Position numbers and translations under genes: made by a program
Notes under the pieces: generated by a model
What the model was told of the DNA's origin: nothing
Seen by the model: only the letters and a program-made list of their open reading frames with translations
Databases searched by the model: none
In this document: in pieces, positions 33,977 to 42,801 of the stretch
Position numbering within the stretch: the stretch's first letter is position 1
Layout of the letters: the number at the start of each line of letters is the position of its first letter
NCBI GenBank assembly: GCA_027619975.1
Contig: JAQCGX010000019.1
Span: forward strand, 1 to 56,387
Origin: Nitrospinota bacterium
GTDB lineage: Bacteria > Nitrospinota > Nitrospinia > Nitrospinales > VA-1
Direction of reading: 5' to 3'
DNA: 56,387 nt

Positions 33977-35188
33977 ATGTCATCATCCCTGCAAGGCAAA
34001 AAAATCGTTCTCGGCGTTTCGGGAGGTATCGCCGCCTACAAGGCGGTTGAGCTGTTGCGCCTGATGGTCCGTGAAAAGGCCGAGGTGTTCGTGGTGATGA
34101 GCGCCCACGCCGGGAAATTTGTCACTCCGCTGACGTTTGAAGCCCTTTCCGGGAACCCGGTCTATTACGAAGTTTTTGGGACTGAAAATTCAGCGTCCAT
34201 GCCGCACATCCGCGCGGCGGAAAATGCCGACCTGCTGCTGGTGGCTCCGGCGACGGCAGGCACACTCGGTAAACTGGCCTGCGGACTGGCGGACGATGCG
34301 TTATCCAATTTGTACCTTGCCTACCGGGGGCCGGTTATCATCGCTCCGGCGATGAATGACGGTATGTATGCCAACCCTGCGGTGCAGGAAAATATCGAAA
34401 AGATGAAACAGCGCGGCGTCGAGTTCATCGAACCGGAAGAAGGGGAGCTGGCCTGTGGAACGGTGGGGCAGGGGAGACTGGCCGACCCCGCGCGAATATT
34501 GACTGCTGTGCAAAACCGGCTCCGGGTCAGGGAAGATTTAAAAGGCCTCAAAATTCTGGTGACCGCCGGGCCGACGCACGAGCCGCTGGACCCGGTGCGC
34601 TACATCTCCAACCCGTCTTCGGGAAAGATGGGCTATGCGGTCGCTGAACAGGCACGCCTGCGTGGAGCCGAAGTGACCCTCATCAGCGGACCGACAAAGC
34701 TGAACCCTCCACACGGAGTGAAAGTCATTCCCTGTAAGCAGGCCAGAGAAATGAATGCGCTTGTGCAACAACATTTGCCCGATTGTGATGTCTTGTTTAT
34801 GATTGCGGCGGTGGGGGATTTTTCCGCCGAAAAAGTGCAGAAGGAAAAAATCAAAAAAAACGGCGAGCCATTGATCCTGAAACTCGTGCCCAACCCGGAC
34901 ATTCTGCAGGAAGTGGCGAAGATAAAAACCCGTCAGTTCATTGTCGGGTTTGCCGCCGAATCCGAGAACGTGGTGCAAAGCGCCCAGGAAAAATTAGAGA
35001 AGAAGCAACTCGACCTGATTGTCGCCAACGACATCAGCGCCCCCGGTATCGGCTTTCAGTCCGATTCCAACCAGGTCACCCTCATCGACAAAGATGGAGC
35101 CATCGACTCCCTCCCGCGATTGTCCAAACGAGAAATCGCCGGTGTTCTGCTGGACAGGGTTAAGGGGAAAATGAGGTCTAAGGGCTGA
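33977..35188 (+). CDS. coaBC: Bifunctional phosphopantothenoylcysteine decarboxylase / synthetase
   Basis: Two consecutive steps from phosphopantothenate to 4'-phosphopantetheine. 403 residues. The N-terminal flavodoxin-like CoaC half has GVSGGIAAYKA, H77 (MPHI), the PAMN motif (N126) and the C159 loop ELACGTVGQGRLA. The C-terminal CoaB half begins near 190 with ILVTAGPTHEPLDPVRYISNPSSGKMG and has AAVGDFSAEKVQKEKIKK. It joins in function with the panBCD operon 6 kb away. Divergent from galT; promoter and repeat upstream. Confidence 0.96.
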   Translation: MSSSLQGKKIVLGVSGGIAAYKAVELLRLMVREKAEVFVVMSAHAGKFVTPLTFEALSGNPVYYEVFGTENSASMPHIRAAENADLLLVAPATAGTLGKLACGLADDALSNLYLAYRGPVIIAPAMNDGMYANPAVQENIEKMKQRGVEFIEPEEGELACGTVGQGRLADPARILTAVQNRLRVREDLKGLKILVTAGPTHEPLDPVRYISNPSSGKMGYAVAEQARLRGAEVTLISGPTKLNPPHGVKVIPCKQAREMNALVQQHLPDCDVLFMIAAVGDFSAEKVQKEKIKKNGEPLILKLVPNPDILQEVAKIKTRQFIVGFAAESENVVQSAQEKLEKKQLDLIVANDISAPGIGFQSDSNQVTLIDKDGAIDSLPRLSKREIAGVLLDRVKGKMRSKG

Positions 35189-35274
35189 CACCAATATTTC
35201 CCCTATTTGGATAAAACAAAGGCGCGTTTTTTCAACCCAATACAGGGTATGATTACTTTTTGGCGTGCGATTTC

Positions 35275-35643
35275 TTACGTTTTTTTTTCAGTTGCCAAAA
35301 GTCTTTGATGAAGGAGATCGGCTTCTTGAACCAATGTGGGTTCGAGCTCTGCGATTTGAATGGGTAAATCCATTTGCCCGTGTTTTATCGTCAGCACCAG
35401 AAGAAAATCTTTTAGCTCAGTGCATACCAGGAAATGCTCGCGGACGCGATAAAATTTGAAGTGTGTTGAAACCTGAGGTTTTGGGCGCAGAAGATCAGGT
35501 TTTTCCTGTAATAGAGATAGGGCCGTTTGAATATCTTCAAGATAACGGTTTGCGGTTTTTTTACCCCACCTTTGGATAGAATATTCTTCAATCGCTTGAA
35601 GGTCATAATGGGCTCGGTCCGTGAGCTTTATGGTGACCGTCAC
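35275..35643 (-). CDS. ParE/RelE-family toxin
   Basis: 122 residues with GTG as start (35641-35643), two bases after the antitoxin stop. It has the ParE pattern: LTDRAHYDLQAIEEYSIQRWG at the N-terminus, LEDIQTALSLLQEKP, and the strand region FKFYRVREHFLVCTE ... LLVLTIKHGQMDL. A C-terminal extension of about 25 residues beyond the usual fold is present. ParE toxins poison gyrase; RelE toxins cleave ribosome-bound mRNA. The former fits better with the ParD-like partner. Confidence 0.8.
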   Translation of the reverse strand: MTVTIKLTDRAHYDLQAIEEYSIQRWGKKTANRYLEDIQTALSLLQEKPDLLRPKPQVSTHFKFYRVREHFLVCTELKDFLLVLTIKHGQMDLPIQIAELEPTLVQEADLLHQRLLATEKKT

Positions 35644-35645
35644 GC

Positions 35646-35903
35646 TTATTTACCGCGTTTTTTGAATTTTTCCATGTCGTCTTTCAAGTTTCCCGAAAAC
35701 TTGGTGGTTCGGCCAGCGATAGCGTCTTGATAACCTTCCAGTATGCCGGCGCGCAACTCGGCGGCTTCCAGGCGTTGCTTTTTTTCCCGTAAGACATCCC
35801 GCATAAATTCTGTGGGTGTTGCGTACAGGGTTCCGTCCCCGCAGTTACGATCAATGAAAGCACGAAGCTCATCGGTTAATGTAAGATTGAGACTGCTACT
35901 CAT
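35646..35903 (-). CDS. ParD-like antitoxin
   Basis: 85 residues from the ATG at 35903, with GGAGTG upstream. The N-terminus (SLNLTLTDELRAFIDRNC) is a ribbon-helix-helix DNA-binding fold as in ParD/CopG, and the second half (RAGILEGYQDAIAGRTTKF) is the toxin-neutralising tail. It precedes the toxin gene and would bind the palindrome at 35942-35970 to shut off the module. The pair sits between coaBC and the FGE-like gene and is the only toxin-antitoxin system in the window. Confidence 0.82.
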   Translation of the reverse strand: MSSSLNLTLTDELRAFIDRNCGDGTLYATPTEFMRDVLREKKQRLEAAELRAGILEGYQDAIAGRTTKFSGNLKDDMEKFKKRGK

Positions 35904-35930
35904 AAGATACACTCCAGTTTTGTTTCTTAT

Positions 35931-35959
35931 ATTATGAGCATTACGTCGAATATTGTCAA
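35931..35959 (-). promoter_or_regulatory. Promoter of the parDE-like module
   Basis: Minus strand: TTGACA (plus 35954-35959, perfect), 17 bases, CATAAT (plus 35931-35936). The -35 box lies at the centre of the palindrome at 35942-35970. Transcription would begin about 20 bases before the antitoxin ATG. Confidence 0.78.
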
Positions 35960-35970
35960 TATTCGACGTA
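35942..35970. promoter_or_regulatory. 29-bp perfect palindrome, likely antitoxin operator
   Basis: TACGTCGAATATTG and CAATATTCGACGTA are perfect complements around a single T. It covers the -35 box and most of the spacer of the antitoxin promoter. This is the geometry expected when a ribbon-helix-helix antitoxin represses its own operon. Confidence 0.75.
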
Positions 35971-36001
35971 GAACCTATAGCAGGTAGACCGGGCGACAGG
36001 T

Positions 36002-36814
36002 TTATTTCCCCTCAGCACTTTTCACACACCGAAAGCCGACGGTCTTGTTCCTGACAGTTGGCAGGGTGGCGTTTCGGTAAACCATGTTGACGTCGTAGGC
36101 GTTGTTTCTCCAGTTGCCGCCGCGGATGACCTTATATTGGCCCTTGTCGTGGCCCTGCGGGTTTGCCTTGGGGGAGAACAGATAATATTCCGCCAGATGC
36201 CAGTCGTGGGTCCATTCGGAGACATTGCCCGAAAGGTCATAAACGCCGTAATCCGATTTCCCCGCTTCATAGGAACCCACGGGTGTGGTTTTGTTCACTT
36301 CTTCGTGAAAATTCACTTTGGTTTTATCCGGCAGGTCGTTGCCCCAGGGATAAATGACTAGACGCTTGCCGCGCGATGCCTTTTCCCATTCCGCTTCGGT
36401 GGGAAGACGCTTGCCTTTCCATTTGCAGTATTTGTCGGCCTCTTTCCATGAAACCCCAACCACGGGTTGCGTGGGTCCGTTGAAATCGGGGTCGTCAGCG
36501 TAGGCCGGTTGTGTGGCTCCGGTAGTTTTCACGTATTCCTGGTAATCGGCGTTGGTGACTTCATAAATATCTATGCTGAAGGTGTCCACATGTACATGGT
36601 GCGCGGGGTTTTCCGGCCCCAGGGAATGGCGGTCGTGGTGCATGAGTTCCCCAGGGTTCAATTCCTGAAGGGAGCGGCGGCTTCCCATTTCATAAATGCC
36701 GCCTTCTATAAGAGCCATGTTTCCCATTCCAGCGGTGCTTTTTGCATCCTCCGCAAAAGAAGCCGTAGTGAATAATTGCAACAAAAGGACCAAACTGGGA
36801 ATGAACCAACGCAT
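36002..36814 (-). CDS. Secreted formylglycine-generating-enzyme-like (SUMF1/FGE) protein
   Basis: 270 residues with a signal peptide (1-21, cut after SFA). The FGE-sulfatase fold is recognisable: MALIEGGIYEMGS, FSIDIYEVTNADYQEYV, PVVGVSWKEADKYCKWKGKRLPTEAEWEKASRG, NVSEWTHDWH, and the ending VIRGGNWRNN ... GFRCV. True FGE oxidises a sulfatase cysteine and needs copper-binding cysteines, which are not evident here, so it may be one of the many FGE-fold proteins with other roles. No sulfatase is near. Confidence 0.85.
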   Translation of the reverse strand: MRWFIPSLVLLLQLFTTASFAEDAKSTAGMGNMALIEGGIYEMGSRRSLQELNPGELMHHDRHSLGPENPAHHVHVDTFSIDIYEVTNADYQEYVKTTGATQPAYADDPDFNGPTQPVVGVSWKEADKYCKWKGKRLPTEAEWEKASRGKRLVIYPWGNDLPDKTKVNFHEEVNKTTPVGSYEAGKSDYGVYDLSGNVSEWTHDWHLAEYYLFSPKANPQGHDKGQYKVIRGGNWRNNAYDVNMVYRNATLPTVRNKTVGFRCVKSAEGK

Positions 36815-37078
36815 AATGTATTCTCCGACAATTCAAAAATGGAAATAGACTGAAATTTCACCGATTAAATAGATAATAACGAAACCTGCGGCCTTTTTGG
36901 GAAAAATGTTTAACCTCAGAGAGAGGCTGATGTCCCTACCTGCATTCGTTTTCCGCCTGTTTGTGGATTGACTCTCTATTTTAATCAGTATAAAATTTTA
37001 TCACAGTCTGTAAATTGTGTTTTTTCATTGAGATAGCCTGTATCTGCCCGATTCTCGAAACTTTAGCCCCGCTCTATT

Positions 37079-37477
37079 ATGGATAAGCCGAATAAAGAGT
37101 CTCTTTTAAATCAAAAACCGGACAATAAAGTCTGTTTGAATTGCGGCTTTCCCAATCGAGCCTCCGATTTGCATTGCATGTATTGCCAAACCAGTCTCGT
37201 GGAAGATTCAGGGGTACTGAACTGGTTCCGGCAAACGTTCTACATCCTGCGCTGGCGATGGCAACTGAAGCAAAAGCGGGAAAACGTAAGCCGGTCGGAC
37301 CGGATGCCCTTTTTGAAAGCCATCGGTTTTTTCCTGTTGGGTGCGATTCTCAGCGGCGTGGGGCTTTTCTTGTTCACCGAGGCGGTCAGCAGAAATTCTT
37401 TCTCCAAGGGATTGATCGCCATCCTTTTTCTGTTCTATGGAGTGTTCACCCTCAAAGGTATCTTCATCAAAAAATAA
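37079..37477 (+). CDS. Zinc-ribbon membrane protein
   Basis: 132 residues. An N-terminal zinc ribbon has C19-x2-C22 and C33-x2-C36 (VCLNCGFPN, LHCMYCQTS). A basic stretch follows, then two hydrophobic segments at about 80-98 and 108-127. The topology puts the ribbon in the cytosol. No Shine-Dalgarno is visible before the ATG at 37079. Function unknown; it lies alone. Its stop codon is inside the left arm of the palindromic terminator it shares with the convergent cyclase gene. Confidence 0.72.
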   Translation: MDKPNKESLLNQKPDNKVCLNCGFPNRASDLHCMYCQTSLVEDSGVLNWFRQTFYILRWRWQLKQKRENVSRSDRMPFLKAIGFFLLGAILSGVGLFLFTEAVSRNSFSKGLIAILFLFYGVFTLKGIFIKK

Positions 37478-37495
37478 ACCGCAAGCGGTTTATTT
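37472..37495. terminator. Bidirectional terminator shared by convergent genes
   Basis: AAATAAACCGC (37472-37482) and GCGGTTTATTT (37485-37495) are perfect complements. On the minus strand the hairpin is followed by TTTTTTGATG-type T-rich sequence, on the plus by TATTTAGTTT. The two stop codons (TAA 37475-37477 plus; TAA 37494-37496 minus) lie in its arms. Confidence 0.75.
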
Positions 37496-38294
37496 AGTTT
37501 ACCTCCGCAACGATTCTCAGCGGTGCGCCGCTTCCTTTGCCGATTTTCATGGGCAGGGCGATTATACGAATTCCCTTTGCGGGCAAGGTGGCTAGATTGC
37601 AGACGTTCTCATAACCGGGAACGTTGGCCTCACCAAAAATCTGATGCGCGATGAAATCCTGCGATTGCCCGGCATCAAGGCTCGGCGTGTCCAGTCCCAC
37701 TGCCCCTATGCTTCTTTCGCCGACCAGAAACCGTGCCGCTTCTGCGCTGAATCCTGGAAAGTGAAGGTTGCCGACGTCACCGGGTTTTTCCGTTCCAAGG
37801 TATCTCTTTTTGTCCGGCCAGAAAGACTCCCACCCGGTTAGAACTAAAACCGTGGCGTTTTCCGGAATTTTTCCGTGTTGTTTTTCCCATTCCAAAAAAT
37901 CTTGTTTACGGATAAGGTAATCAGGATTGCTCAACGCGTGTTTACTTACATCCACAACGATTCCAGGAGCGATCAGGCGGTCGAGAGGAATCTCTTCCAC
38001 ATGCCATTTGCCGTGGGCAAAATGCGCTGGAGCGTCGAGATGCGTACCGCCGTGCTCGGACCCGCTGATATCATTCGACTCGTACCAATACCCTTTGGGA
38101 GTTAAACCTTCATGGACTTTCTCAAGCGTAAAGGGCTTGCTGGTCGGCCAATAAATGGTGGTTTCATCAAAGGAATGCGTCAGATCCACCAGGCGGGGTT
38201 CAGCACTTGCTTCAAAACCCTGTGTCCCAAAAAGGATTTGTATGAGGCAAAATGTCAGTAGAGATTTTTTGAAAAACCTTTGAAACGTTTTCAT
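37494..38294 (-). CDS. Exported cyclase-family metal hydrolase (kynurenine formamidase-like)
   Basis: 266 residues from the ATG at 38294. A signal peptide covers residues 1-32 (KKSLLTFCLIQILFG ... ASA|EP). The cyclase/KynB metal-binding motif HGGTHLDAPAH is at 81-91, with a second histidine site further on and GLDTPSLD near 195. Known members hydrolyse N-formylkynurenine or isatin; export to the periplasm is unusual for that reaction and suggests a different substrate. The start at 38336 is rejected because the true signal sequence begins at 38294. Confidence 0.85.
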   Translation of the reverse strand: MKTFQRFFKKSLLTFCLIQILFGTQGFEASAEPRLVDLTHSFDETTIYWPTSKPFTLEKVHEGLTPKGYWYESNDISGSEHGGTHLDAPAHFAHGKWHVEEIPLDRLIAPGIVVDVSKHALSNPDYLIRKQDFLEWEKQHGKIPENATVLVLTGWESFWPDKKRYLGTEKPGDVGNLHFPGFSAEAARFLVGERSIGAVGLDTPSLDAGQSQDFIAHQIFGEANVPGYENVCNLATLPAKGIRIIALPMKIGKGSGAPLRIVAEVN

Positions 38295-38360
38295 AGAAAA
38301 AATCCTAAAAAAAATGGTGTATCCTGAATATAACATGATTCTTTTTGAGATTATCCAGCT

Positions 38361-40856
38361 ATGTCAGTGACCCAAACATCCAAAATTCAATCTGTAAACC
38401 TTCCAGTCAAGGGAATGACTTGCGCCAGTTGCTCGGCCCGTATCGAGAAAAAAGTCGGGGAACTGGAAGGCGTTGAAAAAGTCAGTGTGAATTTTGCCGC
38501 CGAAGTGGCCACTGTCGCCTATGATCCTGAGAAAATTTCTCCAGCCGATGTTTCCCTCACGATTGAAAAACTCGGATTTCAGGTGCCACGGGTCAAGCGG
38601 GTATTTCCCGTGCAGGGAATGACTTGCGCCTCCTGCGTTTCCCGCGTGGAGCGCAAGCTATCCGGCATCGAGGGTGTTTTTGCGGCGCGTGTGAATCTGG
38701 CGACGGAAAAAGCGGTGATTGAGTATCTTCCTTCCATCACGGGATTGCAAAATTTTCAATCCGCCTTGAAAGACATCGGCTACACCTTGCTTCCGAGTGA
38801 GGAAGAAGGAGAGAGCCGTGAGACTACCGAAGAAGAACGGCATGCCAGTGGACTTAAGCGTGTGAGGTTAAAGTTTGTGTCCAGCGCGGTTTTGAGCGCC
38901 GTGATTATGTTGAGCGGCATGCCGGGGATGATTCCTTTCCTGCCGAATGCGGAATCTCCATTTTTTCACACCTGGTTATTTGCTCTGGCAACGCCGGTGC
39001 AGTTTTGGGCGGGCTGGCAGTTTTACCGGGGAACCTGGGCGGGATTGAAACACAGCTACGCCGACATGAATACCCTCATCGCGGTGGGAACGTCATCCGC
39101 CTATTTTTTTAGCGCCTTTGCGACTTTTTTTCCATCGTCTCTCCAGTTTCTGGGGCAGGAGATTGCCGTTTATTACGACACTTCGACCATGATCATTACT
39201 CTGGTGCTTCTGGGAAGATGGCTGGAGGCCAGAGCTAAAGGCCGTGCTTCAGCGGCGATTAAAAAACTGATGGGACTGCAACCAAAAACCGCTCGCATAG
39301 AGCGCGATGGGGAAGAAGTTGAAATTCCAATTGCAGAATTGGTTCCGGGAGATACGGTGATCGTCCGGCCGGGTGAAAAAATTCCGGTTGATGGAACCAT
39401 TATTTCGGGAACAGCGGTGGTTGATGAATCGATGATCACCGGGGAAAGCATCCCGGTTGAGAAAGACTCCGGCAAGGACGTGTTTGGGGCCAGCATCAAC
39501 AAAACCGGGTATTTTAAATTACGCTCCACCCATCTTGGCAAGGATTCGGTGTTATCGCAGATCATCAAATTGGTGGAAGAAGCGCAAGGGTCGAAGGCCC
39601 CCGTTCAAAGGTTGGCCGATAAGGTGGCGGGAATCTTTGTGCCTGTAGTGATCGGCATCGCCGTTGTGGCATTTTTCTTCTGGTGGGGAGTGGGGGAGGC
39701 GGTGGTTCATTTGCCGACGACTCCGTTTACTTTTGCCTTGATGATTTTCATTTCGGTACTGATCATTGCCTGCCCTTGCGCTCTTGGGTTGGCCACGCCG
39801 ACGGCCATCATGGTGGGTACAGGGAAGGGCGCTGAAATGGGCATCCTTATTAAAGGTGGAGAAACCCTTGAGCTGGCGCAAAAATTGGACACTATCATTT
39901 TTGACAAGACGGGAACGCTCACCTGGGGCCAGCCGGAAGTGACGGACGTGTTCATCGAAACGGAAGCGAAAATTTCAGTGGACCGGTTTCTGATTCTTGC
40001 CGCCTCCCTGGAGAAAGGCTCGGAGCATCCTTTGGGGCAGGCGATTGTCAAGGAAGCGGCGCGGCGGAATCTTAAGCTGGTTCCCATTGCCAATTTTGCC
40101 ACCCGGCCCGGATATGGCGTTCAGGGGCAGGTGGACGGACTTGACGTTTCCCTGGGTAATTTAAAAATGATGCAGGATGATGCCGTGGATATTTCTGCAT
40201 TAACAGGCAGAATCGAGGAAATGGCGCATCAGGGAAAAACTCCCATGATCCTGGCCCTTGGTAAAAAGGCGACAGGGATTATTTCCGCCGCCGACACCGT
40301 GAGACCGCAAGCTAAAGAGGTCATCAAACGATTGCAGAACATGGGCCTTGAGATCGTGATGATCACCGGCGACAACCCTCACACCGCTAAAGCCATTGCG
40401 GACGAGCTCAAAATTGACCGGGTGCTTGCGGAGGTTCTTCCCGCCGGCAAAGCCGAAGAGGTGAAAAAATTAAAACAGGATGGCCGCTTTGTGGCTATGG
40501 TGGGGGACGGAATCAATGATGCCCCGGCACTCGCTGAAGCGAATATTGGCATCGCCATTGGGTCGGGAACCGATATCGCCATGGAAGCGTCCGACATCAC
40601 TCTGATGACGAAAGACCTCAACGCCGTAGCCGATGCCATCGAACTCAGCAAACAGACTATGCGCAAGATCAGGCAAAACCTGTTTTGGGCATTTTTCTAT
40701 AATGCTCTGGGAATTCCCTTGGCAGCAGGTGTCTTTTTTCCACTTTATGGAATTCTTTTGCAACCCGTTTATGCCGCCGCCGCCATGGCGTTCAGTTCCG
40801 TTTCTGTGGTTAGCAACGCGCTGCTATTGAAACGTTTCAAGTCTTCAGGCTCGTAA
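38361..40856 (+). CDS. copA: Copper-exporting P1B-type ATPase
   Basis: Pumps Cu(I) out of the cytosol. 831 residues with two N-terminal heavy-metal-binding domains, each with GMTCASC (about residues 18-24 and 86-92). Eight membrane segments follow. The transport motif CPC is at 471-473 ([15 protein letters not shown]), the phosphorylation site is D515 in DKTGTLT, and later come [18 protein letters not shown] and an HP motif (SEHPLG). Cys-Pro-Cys, together with the N-domains, fits Cu(I) more than Zn or Cd. No chaperone or copper regulator gene flanks it. Confidence 0.95.
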   Translation: MSVTQTSKIQSVNLPVKGMTCASCSARIEKKVGELEGVEKVSVNFAAEVATVAYDPEKISPADVSLTIEKLGFQVPRVKRVFPVQGMTCASCVSRVERKLSGIEGVFAARVNLATEKAVIEYLPSITGLQNFQSALKDIGYTLLPSEEEGESRETTEEERHASGLKRVRLKFVSSAVLSAVIMLSGMPGMIPFLPNAESPFFHTWLFALATPVQFWAGWQFYRGTWAGLKHSYADMNTLIAVGTSSAYFFSAFATFFPSSLQFLGQEIAVYYDTSTMIITLVLLGRWLEARAKGRASAAIKKLMGLQPKTARIERDGEEVEIPIAELVPGDTVIVRPGEKIPVDGTIISGTAVVDESMITGESIPVEKDSGKDVFGASINKTGYFKLRSTHLGKDSVLSQIIKLVEEAQGSKAPVQRLADKVAGIFVPVVIGIAVVAFFFWWGVGEAVVHLPTTPFTFALMIFISVLIIACPCALGLATPTAIMVGTGKGAEMGILIKGGETLELAQKLDTIIFDKTGTLTWGQPEVTDVFIETEAKISVDRFLILAASLEKGSEHPLGQAIVKEAARRNLKLVPIANFATRPGYGVQGQVDGLDVSLGNLKMMQDDAVDISALTGRIEEMAHQGKTPMILALGKKATGIISAADTVRPQAKEVIKRLQNMGLEIVMITGDNPHTAKAIADELKIDRVLAEVLPAGKAEEVKKLKQDGRFVAMVGDGINDAPALAEANIGIAIGSGTDIAMEASDITLMTKDLNAVADAIELSKQTMRKIRQNLFWAFFYNALGIPLAAGVFFPLYGILLQPVYAAAAMAFSSVSVVSNALLLKRFKSSGS

Positions 40857-40875
40857 GTTCCTAAGATAACGAGCC
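40848..40875. terminator. Possible terminator at the copA/mscS junction
   Basis: GGCTCGT (40848-40854) and ACGAGCC (40869-40875) pair around a 14-base loop that includes the copA stop codon. The genes converge here with 21 bases between them. There is no T run. Confidence 0.35.
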
Positions 40876-40877
40876 CA

Positions 40878-42674
40878 TCAAACCTCAGGTTGTTCGCTTA
40901 GAATTTTTTTCGTGCTTTGATTTTTTAGACTGTTTGAGGCAAAAGATTTCACATCGTCCGAAAGGCTCACCGTTAGTTGGTTGAATGGAATGACCAGTCC
41001 ATTTTCATTGCAGATTTTCACCAGGGTTGTGCTGACAGCCCATTTCAAAGGGTAGTAATCCTCCGCACATTTTCCATTCGCAGTTACAATAATTATCAGA
41101 TTGAGTGAACTCGCTCCCGCATCGTTAAAATATACGTGAACATTCAGAAAATCGGGAGGGTCTTTTTCAAAATGTTGCGCGAGATGCTTTCGTAATCCTT
41201 CTTCAAAAATTTTTGGAATTTCGTCGCAGATTCGGGATTGCTCGCCGTAGTCCAGACCAAACTCAATAATGATTTTAAAGCCTGTGGAAAGATTAACGGG
41301 ATGCAGAGTGAGAAATTCCGTAGTTGGATAATACTTCATGGATCCCTTATGGCAGATAATGACCTGCTCAATCGTCTGGGTTACTATTTGTCCATAGATT
41401 TCGCCAGAAAGAATGACCCAATCTCCTGCTTTAGTGGGAAACCAGGGTTCGGTCTTCACAACGGGTCGCGAGTGTTGCCCCAACAGTTCCCCCGTCGGCA
41501 TTTTTATGATTCCTCCTGCCAGACGGATATTTACGAGAGTGGTATAGATCCCGATGTCTTTTACCAGAAAAGGAACTCCTTTCCAGAGTAATCGCTCACC
41601 TTCCCTAACGGTTCCAAGATCCAGGATTAAACGTAACTCCTTGAGAAACTCCGGGATGATCTGTCGCGAACTCCAGGCAACGGCGAAAAGAGTCATGATG
41701 ACAATGCTGAGCAGAAGCCAGTCATCCTGCATGTAAAGTGAAACCAAACCAGCAAATACCGAAATGGCCAAAATAAAAACGTTGCTTGCGGCCTGGACTA
41801 ATTTTCGGAGCTGAGGATTCAACCTTTTGAGAAGCTTGGTTTTATCGCTCACGAAGTGGAGCATTTTATTAATACCCCACCAGAACCCAAAAAAAGCAAA
41901 TAAGGCGAATAAAAAATTCTTTCCACGAACCTTGAAAAATTCTCCGAAAGAATCGGTTAAAAATTCAAAAAAAGATTTTTCTGTTGCCTGAATTTGGTTC
42001 AGGGATCGTTGCGTTTCCTCCAGTTTGAATTTGAGTGATTCCGAATTATATTTTTCAGCCAGCTTCTTTAGCCGAGTCACATAATTTTTCTTTATTTCCT
42101 TATCTTCAATGGAGTTTTTTGCAGCCAAGGCCTCAAGGTGCTTTTTAGCATCCTCGTAGCGGCTGATTTGTTTTGCCAGGGATTCTTTTCTGGCTTTCAG
42201 GGTATCGATCTTCCGGGGCTTGTCCGAAATTTCACGAATAGCCAACAGCAGAGGTTTGGTGATCTCCTGCAATTCCCTGGACCAGTCAAATTTGACTTCT
42301 TCTTTTTGAGACAGTTCTTCTTCCTGAAGTTTCGTGGCCGCCGTTTCGAAACTCTGATTGAGGTTGGCCACCTCTTTTTGCAGTGTATTGATGCGGTCGG
42401 TGATTTCCTGGGTTACAGGTTTTTTCTCCAGAAGGTCAAGCTCTTCTTTTACAGTAACAATTCTTTCTGTAATTTGCAGAAGAGTGGCTTGGTCCTTTTC
42501 CAAACCGAGTTCTCTTGTATTTTCCTTTGCATTCTTGGTTTCTTGACCCAGAGAAAGATTCGTAAAGGAATAGAGAGAGAAAAAAAGCAAAAAACTAAAG
42601 ATTACAAGAAAGTTTTTAGGGAACCGTGAATAACTTCGGTGGATAGGCAATTGTATTGGACCGGTTAAATGCAT
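40878..42674 (-). CDS. MscS-type mechanosensitive channel with a large periplasmic domain
   Basis: 598 residues. A signal peptide or anchor is at about 20-43. A long coiled-coil region rich in Glu, Lys and Leu follows (about 50-225), probably periplasmic. Three to four membrane segments lie at about 245-340, then the MscS beta domain (LDLGTVREGERLLWKGVPFLVKDIG...) and an alpha-beta cytosolic domain ending near 560. Long N-terminal extensions are typical of MscK- and MscM-like channels. It converges with copA. No Shine-Dalgarno was seen before the ATG at 42674. Confidence 0.82.
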   Translation of the reverse strand: MHLTGPIQLPIHRSYSRFPKNFLVIFSFLLFFSLYSFTNLSLGQETKNAKENTRELGLEKDQATLLQITERIVTVKEELDLLEKKPVTQEITDRINTLQKEVANLNQSFETAATKLQEEELSQKEEVKFDWSRELQEITKPLLLAIREISDKPRKIDTLKARKESLAKQISRYEDAKKHLEALAAKNSIEDKEIKKNYVTRLKKLAEKYNSESLKFKLEETQRSLNQIQATEKSFFEFLTDSFGEFFKVRGKNFLFALFAFFGFWWGINKMLHFVSDKTKLLKRLNPQLRKLVQAASNVFILAISVFAGLVSLYMQDDWLLLSIVIMTLFAVAWSSRQIIPEFLKELRLILDLGTVREGERLLWKGVPFLVKDIGIYTTLVNIRLAGGIIKMPTGELLGQHSRPVVKTEPWFPTKAGDWVILSGEIYGQIVTQTIEQVIICHKGSMKYYPTTEFLTLHPVNLSTGFKIIIEFGLDYGEQSRICDEIPKIFEEGLRKHLAQHFEKDPPDFLNVHVYFNDAGASSLNLIIIVTANGKCAEDYYPLKWAVSTTLVKICNENGLVIPFNQLTVSLSDDVKSFASNSLKNQSTKKILSEQPEV

Positions 42675-42765
42675 GATGTCAGATAAAATTAAATCCTAAT
42701 TCCGTAAAGAATTGGGGTTAATTAAAAGAAATAAAATGTAAAAATATTATATAAGAAAATTTATT

Positions 42766-42787
42766 TTAACCAATACTATTTGGTTAA
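42766..42787 (-). terminator. Possible terminator after apbE
   Basis: TTAACCAA and TTGGTTAA form a perfect eight-base stem with a six-base loop, just past the apbE stop at 42802. AT-rich sequence follows on the minus strand without an uninterrupted T run. Confidence 0.4.
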
Positions 42788-42801
42788 CTGGAAGTTTCCT
42801 C

